Positions 18,895 to 26,388 of a stretch of 26,388 bases of DNA are shown here, piece after piece. The stretch's first letter is position 1. Each line of letters opens with the position of its first letter. The position numbers and the translations under genes were made by a program. The notes below the pieces were generated by a model. The model worked only from the letters and a program-made list of their open reading frames with translations, was not told the origin of the DNA and searched no databases. This stretch comes from Pleurobrachia bachei (lineage: Eukaryota > Ctenophora > Tentaculata > Cydippida > Pleurobrachiidae): positions 18,799 to 45,186 of the forward strand of contig AVPN01000705.1 in NCBI GenBank assembly GCA_000695325.1, written 5' to 3'.

Positions 18895-21800
18895 ATGACA
18901 AGTCAGGCGATGAAATACACCATTCCTTCCACCAAATATACTCCTGAGCATACCCGGTATGGTATGCCTCAGACTGGTGTCACTCTCCCTGCTACTCGTT
19001 ATACCATCCACGAGTGGACTGGCTCCAATGCGAACCAGTACCTGACGTCAAGTACCGAGCGAACCTCTTCACTAAACCTGCGACTTGAATCTGAGCGACT
19101 CCGATGTGAAACTGCCGACCGAACACGACGAACCCAGAATGACATCAACTCCAAACTCCAGGACCGGATCGAGAACATCACCTACTGGAAGACTGAAGTT
19201 GACCGACAGCTCCAGAAGACCGACCAAGAAATTGCCAACCTGATGGCGTCCAAGAAACAGCTCGAACAGGCTCATGTGGCCACTCAGCTGCCTTTCGAGG
19301 TTGCCACAACCTGTCTGAAGCACCGAGAGGGCCGTCTCTCCATTGATCTCGTACACGATGATGTTGAGGTGCAACTGCTGAAGGTAAGTTGGAATAATCG
19401 TAGCAAATTGGGCAGAAAACTTAGGGGAACATTTTGTATCGAAATATCTGAATTGCTTGCTTGTGACATGCTTCTCTCTCTCACTGAGAGTCTCAGGGAC
19501 ACTCAAAATAACATTAGTTGATATTCAGTATTCACAAATCGATAATTGCATCTTGTGAAATATGTTCTTCAATGTGTGATTCATTCATAGTGGTTCCAAG
19601 TACACCTTTTTAATCAACACTACTAGAGACCACAAAAGATGGTTCGCTTTTATTTCTCTCACTCTTTTTCACAACCAATCCCTTTTCTCCTTGGCATTCC
19701 CCAAGCATTTCATGCTCTTTCCTCCTCACAAAATGCCTGCACTATCTCTCCCAATCAATTTCTCTCTCTCCTTCGATCACTTTCTCTCTCCCTTCTTCTC
19801 ACTTTGTGTGGTAAAGGTGTCTATCTAAATGTGTGCATATATTTGCCACCTTGGTCAGTGTGTGGGTGTGTGTGCCGTATGATTGTCCGTCAGTTGGTCT
19901 GTGCGTGCGTTGGTCTCTCTGCTCACATGTGAAACTCAATTGCTCTAATAAGTAATGAATTGATGTACATGTGATCGCATTTTGTCTCTCCCCTTCACAA
20001 CTATCTCCCCCCGCAGGAAGTTGAGATGATAGAGAACGTGCAGGCTCTTCTCCAGCAGCGCATTCACGAGAGTGATAGGCAGCTCAGGTTTGTTCTAACA
20101 TATAAAGTGTGGGAGTCTTGATAGAGGGATGGAAAAAAGAAAATGCTGGGAATAAACGGTGTCTCAAAGAGGCATATTATCATATGCACGATACATGACA
20201 TAGAGCTTACTAAGCTCAGCTTGAACCGGTAATGTGTTCTATCTGTTCTCTATAACTGGCCCAACCTAGTTATTATAAGCCGAGTAATAAGTTAAGAAAA
20301 AAACGAGAGAAGAGAGAGAGAGAAGAGATGTAGGAAATAGACCGCCAGTGCCATTATCATTGTAAATCATGATCGGCTAAAGAGAGGATTAGGAAAGAAA
20401 CTGCATGCGAGAGACTTCCTAGAGCAAGAGAGCAAGATAGCGAGATGGAAAGAGAGAGAGAGAGACAGCGCAAGAAAAAAAAGAAAGCTATAACTGATTA
20501 GAGGTAGAGAAGGGATAGACAGAGATAGAGACAGAGCAGGAGTGCTAAAGTGTAGCTGTTTATAGGCGGAAGCTTAGCTGCGCTAATAGTTAACATCAGT
20601 GATCTGTCTATTATTGTCCTAAGTAACCATGGAAACTCGAATCTACCTCTCTCCCTTCCTAATCTGGTATTTCAATCTGCGGTATCTTGTTTCCTTCATC
20701 CTTCTTTCCATCTTCCTCTCTCCAGTACTACTTCTGTAGCAGTACAGTAATTAAGACTTTACATTAAGTTACAACCCATTTCAGTGAGCTAAGGCACTGT
20801 AAGAGCAATCTTGAGGCAGATCTGAAGGATAAATGCTCTTCCTACGGACTGGATTCCCGGTGTGCGGGACTCCATAATGGATCTCTTGGCATGACCATCC
20901 ACAATAATGCCGTCAAGATTGATCCCAAGTAAGCACCTGTTTATGCATTAAATATCTAATTAGCACTTACATCCCCTACATGATAAGTTGCATCCCCCTC
21001 TCTATTCCCCTTCTTTTAACCAGGTCTGCCACTCCTGCTTCCTATGAAGCGTTCTCTCACGACAACATCACCAATGCTGAGAAGCAGCGGGTCTCTTCAT
21101 GCCGACAGAGGGAACTGAACGAGCACACCATGCACCAGACCTCCAACGATCTCCACAAACAGGCTGAGACCGTCAATGAGTCCTTCAGGATTAGGATCCA
21201 GGAAATGATCACTGCCAAGACCAACCTCGAGGAAAATCTTAACCAGGTATACACTTTTGTAGTTTTCAACTTTCTTTCTGTGTAACTGATCGGTGTGCAC
21301 AAGCAATATGAGCCACCCACTCCAGTTGGCCTTAAATCGTTGAACTTTTTAAACTGATGATAACTGCTCCACCGGCTGCACAGTTGGCTGATGTATAACG
21401 GATTCAGAAACTTTCTAAGCTTGCGAGAATCAAGTGTGTTAAAATTCGGTTTCCAAACAAAGACTTGTGTGCACGTTTAGTTTTTACACAACTCTCTTTC
21501 TCTCTCCCTCCCTGTGCAGCCGCAGAATGCATTATGTAGTCATTAAATTTAGAAATCGCTCGTGCATGAGTTTTTAAACCATCCTAGCTATCAATCTATC
21601 TCAATCCATCTCTCGAGGGCTTATCTTGCACGTAAATATGCGCAATGCGCATTCCTGAATGACTGTTACTTAGTAACTTCTAATTGTGCTCTTTCTGCAG
21701 AGAGACCACAATTAGTTTTAAACAACGTTGCTTAGGTTTAGTCGACACACATAGGTTCAATAATGTATTGTGGGAGTAATGAATGGTCGTTCGGCAACCG

Positions 21801-22676
21801 GTTTAATAAACACACAAGCCTAGCATGATGAAGATCTATGTAATATGAAGTAAACAATCTCTCTTGACGCATATTGTTCTGTCCCTTAAGCTCTATTGAA
21901 TATTATTTAGGCTAAAAGAATAATGTTGGTGGCCATAGACCTAGATGGTGGCCGGATGAAATGACCCAATGCCATCATGACCTGAGAGCTGCACTCCGGA
22001 ATCGACATGTCCCTGGTCACACTCCGTGTCTGGAGGGCGCGATGCGATCTGTGGTGGGGCGCGCATGCAGATGCTGCGCGCAAAAACACAACCACGCTCC
22101 TCCAACTAGTTCCTCTGAAAGCTGCGCTGACAAGCGTCAACCACAAAGTAAACCATCCCTCCCTTTTCAGACCGTCCTGGAGATCAGTTCTATGAACGAA
22201 AATATTGCCGCCCTAAGGGAGGCCATCAGACTGAAGGACTCCCCCATGCGTGTCTCCCACATGAGGCTCAACACAAGGTCCATGAGGCCCAATATTGAGC
22301 TGGTGAGGGATCCCGTACAGTATGGACTTGTTGAGGAAGTTGGACAGATCACCGACTCTGTTGAGGCTCTTTCTGTAAGTTCAAGAACCTAGTATCACTC
22401 AATCTAGTGTGATATTTTCAAATCTCTAGCCACCTTTACAGTTACTTGAAATATATAATGCCCACTTCACTTGTCACTTGATCGACTTAAACTACTCTCT
22501 CTCCTCCCCAGGCCAAGCTGAACGAGAGCATTGAAAGGCTGCGAAACCTCGAGAGGAACAAGAAGGCCCTAGAGGAGGATATTGCCGTGAAAACTAACTC
22601 CCTGAACATCGACCAGTCTCAGTGTCTCCGATTGAGGAAGACCCTAGTTTGGAGAAGGCACGAAATTAGCTTTTAG
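18895..22676 (+). CDS. Tektin, axonemal microtubule filament protein (complete)
   Basis: Six exons: 18895-19383, 20017-20087, 20785-20928, 21024-21246, 22171-22374 and 22512-22676, all with GT-AG borders and consistent phases, giving 431 residues, the usual tektin length. Tektins form coiled-coil filaments inside doublet microtubules of cilia and flagella. Seen: a tyrosine/threonine-rich head (residues 1-55), long helical heptad stretches (LRLESERLRCET..., DRQLQKTDQEIANL), the tektin signature near the C-terminus RPNIELVRD at 348-356 (family form RPNVELCRD, with Cys replaced by Val), DPVQYGLVEEV after it, and the closing coil NKKALEEDIAVKTNSLNID. Which tektin subfamily cannot be settled by eye, though type 4-like is my guess. 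Exons 2-5 recur downstream. Confidence 0.92.
20623..20636. promoter_or_regulatory. X-box-like motif in tektin intron 2
   Basis: GTAACCATGGAAAC agrees with the loose X-box pattern and is preserved in the downstream copy at 24030-24043. It could be an intronic ciliary enhancer, or chance. Confidence 0.25.
20677..20726. other. 50 bp block complementary, not reversed, to 24084-24133
   Basis: Left CTGCGGTATCTTGTTTCCTT... faces right GACGCCATAGAACAAAGGAA..., complementary at all 50 positions in the same order. The flanks TTTCAAT and CTACTTCTGTAGCAGTACAG align directly. The left version continues the CT-rich character of its surroundings, so the right copy is probably the altered one. Confidence 0.95.
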
Positions 22677-23167
22677 ATGCGTATGGAACAGTGCAGGTTT
22701 TGTAAACAAGCCTGTATTAATTGGAATGAGTAAAATGAATAATCGCTGATCTGTTCCTTTACGCATGCACTAAATTGCACATCCAATTATTGCACATCCA
22801 ATTATTGCACGCACTTTACACTATTTACCACCAAACATTATCATTAAATCTCTCTCTGCAGGGTTCTGCGGTCGGCACAGGGAACATGTCGGGTCACATA
22901 TCCATACGACAACATTATGACGTGTCACAAAGCCTAAACCATCTCACCATAGGTTTCCACTTTTCATTTTCACTCATTTTCTAAGCTAATCTCTCTCAAA
23001 TACTGAGATACATCCTTGTCTCCAAGTGGTACCATGCTAACACTTTATTTTCTCTCCCTCAGTTATCGACCTGCGACGATGTTCCTTACCTCGTCTGTTA
23101 GTTCCCGGCACGAACCATTGATCTTTTAGAGCGAGGAAAACTATTTAGAATGGATTTTGAGACTAAG
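22677..23167 (+). other. Tektin 3' region with two possible unassigned exons
   Basis: 22780-22810 has a short repeat (ATTGCACATCCA). After CTCTCTGCAG (22860) an open stretch 22861-22951 (GSAVGTGNMSGHISIRQHYD) ends at a possible donor TAG/GTTTCC. After CTCCCTCAG (23062) the frame could go on to a stop at about 23118. They might be alternative 3' exons of tektin or the start of another gene. I recognise no family. Confidence 0.3.
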
Positions 23168-23433
23168 CCAATCAATTTCTCTCTCTCCTTCGATCACTTT
23201 CTCTCTCCCTTCTTCTCACTTTGTGTGGTAAAGGTGTCTATCTTAATGTGTGCATATATTTGCCACCTTGGTCAGTGTATGGATGTGTGTGCCGTATGAT
23301 TGTCCGTCAGTTGGTCTGTGCGTGCGTTGGTCTCTCTGCTCACATGTGAAACTCAATTGCTCTAATAAGTAATGAATTGATGTACATGTGATCGCATTTT
23401 GTCTCTCCCCTTCACAACTATCTCCCCCCGCAG

Positions 23434-25770
23434 GAAGTTGAGATGATAGAGAACGTGCAGGCTCTTCTCCAGCAGCGCATTCACGAGAGTGATAGGCAGC
23501 TCAGGTTTGTTCTAACATATAAAGTGTGGGAGTCTTGATAGAGGGATGGAAAAAAGAAAATGCTGGGAATAAACGGTGTCTCAAAGAGGCATATTATCAT
23601 ATGCACGATACATGACATAGAGCTTACTAAGCTCAGCTTGAATCGGTAATGTGTTCTATCTGTTCTCTATAACTGGCCCAACCTAGTTATTATAAGCCGA
23701 GTAATAAGTTAAGAAAAAACGAGAGAAGAGAGAGAGAGAAGAGATGTAGGAAATAGACCGCCAGTGCCATTATCATTGTAAATCATGATCGGCTAAAGAG
23801 AGGATTAGGAAAGATACTGCAGGCGAGAGACTTCCTAGAGCAAGAGAGCAAGATAGCGAGATGGAAAGAGAGAGAGACAGCGCAAGAAAAAAAGAAAGCT
23901 ATAACTGATTAGAGGTAGAGAAGGGATAGACAGAGAGACAGAGCATGAGTGCTAAAGTGTAGCTGTTTATAGGCGGAAGCTTAGCTGCGCTAATAGTTAA
24001 CATCAGTGATCTGTCTATTATTGTCCTAAGTAACCATGGAAACTCGAATCTACCTCTCTCCCTTCCTAATCTGGTATTTCAATGACGCCATAGAACAAAG
24101 GAAGTAGGAAGAAAGGTAGAAGGAGAGAGGTCAGCTACTTCTGTAGCAGTACAGCAATTAAGACTTTACAAAGTTACAACCTATTTCAGTGAGCTAAGGC
24201 ACTGTAAGAGCAATCTTGAGGCGGATCTGAAAGATAAATGTTCCTCCTACGGACTGGATTCCCGGTGTGCGGGACTCCATAATGGATCTCTTGGCATGAC
24301 CATCCACAATAATGCCGTCAAGATTGACCCCAAGTAAGCAACTTCTATAAATGAAATATTAGATGCATAAATATCTAGTTAGCACTTACATCCCCTACAT
24401 GATAACTTGTATCCCCCTCCCAGCCCCTCTCTACCCCCCTTCTTTTAACCAGGTCTGCCACTCCTGCTTCCTATGAAGCGTTCTCTCACGACAACATCAC
24501 CAATGCTGAGAAGCAGCGGGTCTCTTCATGCCGACAGAGGGAACTGAACGAGCACACCATGCACCAGACCTCCAACGATCTCCACAAACAGGCTGAGACC
24601 GTCAATGAGTCCTTCAGGATTAGAATCCAGGAAATGATCACTGCCAAGACCAACCTCGAGGAAAATCTAAACCAGGTATACTTTTTAGTAGTTTCGACTT
24701 TCTTTCTGTGTAACTGATCGGTGTGCACAAGCAATAAGAGCCACCCACTCCAGTTGGCCTTAAATCGTTGAAATTTTTAAACTGATGATAACTGCACCAC
24801 CGGCTGCACAGTTGGCTGATGTATAACGGATTCAGAAACTTTCTAAGCTTGCGAGAATCAAGTGTGTTAAAATTCGGTTTCCAAACAAAGACTTGTGTGC
24901 ACGTTTAGTTTTTACACAACTCTCTCTCTCCCTCCAACTAAAATTATGTAGTCATTAAATTTAGAAATCGCTCGTGCATGAGTTTTTAAACCGTCCTAGC
25001 TATCAATCCATCTCTCGGAGGCTTATCTTGCACGTAAATATGCGCATTCCTGAATGACTGTTACTTAGTAACTTCTAATTGTGCTCTTTCTGCAGAGCGA
25101 CCACAATTAGTTTTAAAAAACGTTGCTTAGGTTTAGCACATGTCGACACACATAGGTTCAATAATGTATTGTGGGAGTAATGAATGGTCGTTCGGCAACC
25201 GGTATAATAAACACACGATCCTAGCATGATGAAGATCCATGTAATATGAAGTAAACAATCTCTCTTGACGCATATTGTTCTGTCCCTCTAGCTCTATTGA
25301 ATATTATTTAGGCTAAAATTATATGGCCACCATCTAGGTCTATAATAGACATAGATGGTGGCCGGATGAAATGACCCAATGCCATCATGACCTGAGAGCT
25401 GCAGCACTTCGGGATCGACATGTCCCTGGTCACACTCCGTGTCTGGAGGGCGCGATGCGAACTGTGGTGGGGCGCGCACGCAGCTGCTGCGCGCAAAAAC
25501 ACAACCACGCTCCTCCAACTAAATAGCGCTGACAAGCGCCAAACACTAAATCCCTCCCCTTTTCAGACCGTTCTGGAGATCAGTTCTATGAATGAGAATA
25601 TTGCCGCCCTAAGGGAGGCCATCCGATTGAAGGACTCCCCCATGCGTGTCTCACACATGAGGCTCAACACAAGGTCCATGAGGCCCAATATTGAGCTGGT
25701 GAGGGATCCCGTACAGTATGGACTTGTTGAGGAAGTTGGACAGATCACCGACTCTGTTGAGGCTCTTTCT
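23434..25770 (+). pseudogene. Partial tektin copy (exons 2-5 only)
   Basis: Exons 23434-23504, 24190-24333, 24453-24675 and 25567-25770 have exactly the lengths of tektin exons 2-5 and the same phases. I count 13 differing codons across exons 3-5 (for example GCA/GCG, TGC/TGT, AGA/CGA, CTG/TTG), every one silent, and exon 2 is identical. No exon 1 is present. The intron is followed at about 25864 by CTGCAG/GCCA, which looks like the start of exon 6 (GCCAAGCTG in the left copy) cut by the inverted-repeat element after a few bases. The complete silence of the changes suggests an allele or a recently functional paralogue rather than an old pseudogene. Confidence 0.8.
25325..25363. repeat. Foldback inverted repeat in the right tektin copy
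   Basis: Arms 25325-25342 and 25346-25363 are reverse complements with one mismatch and a 3-base loop (GGCCACCATCTAGGTCTA / TAGACATAGATGGTGGCC). The left copy (about 21930-21956) has only one arm orientation. This is a normal polarity inversion or templated switch, useful as a contrast to the complemented blocks. Confidence 0.85.
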
Positions 25771-25870
25771 GTAAGTTTTAGTCTAGTATCACTCAATCTA
25801 GTGTGATATTTTCAAATCTCTAACCACCTTTATATTACTTGAAATACGCCTACACTTGCTGCAGGCCACC

Positions 25871-26388
25871 GGTGGGCGGACTCTAGTGCTACACTCTAAG
25901 TCTACAGTGGACTCTATATCTACATTTAGATTTAGATAAAGAGTCCAAATAAGTCTAAACTCTAGGAGGACTCTATGTCTAAAATGTCTAAAAAAAGCGG
26001 ACTCTATATCTACATAAGTCTAAATTAGAGATAGAGCCCGCCATTCTCAGCGAACTCGAGATTTCGGCCGTTAGGCCGGAAACGAGAGTTTGCTGTACCT
26101 CTATACTAGTTTAGAAGTGTTAGGGCCATTGTTTGGGTTCGAGGTTAGGGTTAGGGTGATGGTTAGGGTTAGGTTTTGGGTTGGTTTAGGGTTTTAGACA
26201 TAGAGTCGGGTTTGGTGGATTTGGCGCCAAAATGTACCAGGGGACTCTATGTCTAAAAAGTCTACACAGGGCGGACTCTTTATCTAAACTTTTTTCTAAG
26301 TCTAACTGTAGATAAAGAGTCCGTTTTTAGATATAGAGTCCGCCTTGAATTTAGATAAAGAGTCCGTTAGCACTAGAGTCCGCCCACC
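25871..26388. mobile_element. MITE-like element with 20 bp perfect terminal inverted repeats
   Basis: GGTGGGCGGACTCTAGTGCT at 25871-25890 is the exact reverse complement of the last 20 bases, 26369-26388. Inside, GGACTCTATATCTA-like motifs occur in both orientations near each end. An imperfect palindrome of about 46 bases sits at 26048-26094 (arms GCGAACTCGAGATTTCGGCC and GGCCGGAAACGAGAGTTTGC), and there is a TTAGGG-rich tract. There is no open frame for a transposase, so it is a non-autonomous DNA element. The right flank lies outside the window, so a target-site duplication cannot be checked. Confidence 0.85.
26141..26197 (+). repeat. Telomere-like TTAGGG tract inside the MITE
   Basis: GGTTAGGGTTAGGG, then GGTTAGGGTTAGG and degenerate GGTTTAGGG units. 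TTAGGG is the usual animal telomere repeat. Here it is interstitial and part of the transposable element. Confidence 0.75.

Larger units (their letters stand above)
19751..22453. repeat. Tandem duplication 6, left copy (tektin introns 1-5 region, about 2.7 kb)
   Basis: Repeats directly at 23168-25845 (offset 3,417 bp at the left edge). Introns differ by small indels and substitutions, so this pair is more diverged than the others. It includes CT- and GA-rich simple repeats (20290-20540). About 700 bp of unique sequence, including tektin exon 6, separate the two copies. Confidence 0.92.
23168..25845. repeat. Tandem duplication 6, right copy
   Basis: Begins within tektin intron 1 after GGATTTTGAGACTAAG and ends in the intron before exon 6. 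It contains exons 2-5 in order with intact splice sites. Confidence 0.92.

Noticed and set aside
20677-20726. Ordinary small inversion explaining the odd block
   Set aside because: Comparing with the reverse complement gives no match; only the plain complement in the same order matches.
26141-26197. Chromosome end (true telomere)
   Set aside because: The tract is short, degenerate and flanked on both sides by the arms of the inverted-repeat element.

Overview
The window is nuclear DNA of an animal. Every recognisable gene lies on the + strand. They are split by short GT-AG introns (from about 50-150 bp up to 1.9 kb) and packed tightly: 137 bp separate a DCC-family gene from SPT5, and 163 bp separate POLR2K from the next gene. 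SPT5 has the animal-type C-terminal TP-rich repeats and a tektin is present, so the animal makes motile cilia or flagella. A compact genome of an early-branching animal such as a demosponge fits, but that placement is inference.

Layout: 1-1874 is low-complexity intergenic DNA. 1875-2202 is a small spliced gene I cannot name. 2219-4877 is a 1.3 kb sequence present twice with no convincing gene. 4750-7751 is a 1.5 kb unit present twice, carrying a DCC/DUF393-family gene and the first exon of SPT5. 7560-12446 is SPT5 (transcription elongation), with a 1,442 bp internal tandem duplication that shifts the frame. 12430-12830 is a minisatellite grown from the SPT5 stop region. 12794-15663 is a tandem duplication holding POLR2K and the start of a mitochondrial uL16-like gene (MRPL16). 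15306-18440 repeats exons 2-5 of that gene. 18895-22676 is a complete six-exon tektin. 23168-25845 repeats tektin exons 2-5. 25871-26388 is a terminal-inverted-repeat element ending exactly at the window edge.

Two things dominate. First, there are six consecutive direct duplications in 26 kb. The coding differences between copies of tektin, MRPL16 and SPT5 are all synonymous, which suits alleles laid end to end by an assembler, or very young tandem duplications under constraint. Second, in three duplicated pairs there are four blocks (37, 50, 50 and 50 bp) where one copy is the base-by-base COMPLEMENT of the other, in the same left-to-right order and not reversed. Ordinary inversion cannot do this. 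The round, repeated length of 50 points to a data-processing cause, but the observation is exact and is the strangest signal here.

SPT5 and POLR2K both serve RNA polymerase II. MRPL16 serves the mitochondrial ribosome and tektin the axoneme. The neighbourhood looks like ordinary housekeeping plus ciliary genes rather than a dedicated system. I see no rRNA, tRNA, CRISPR or retroviral sequence.
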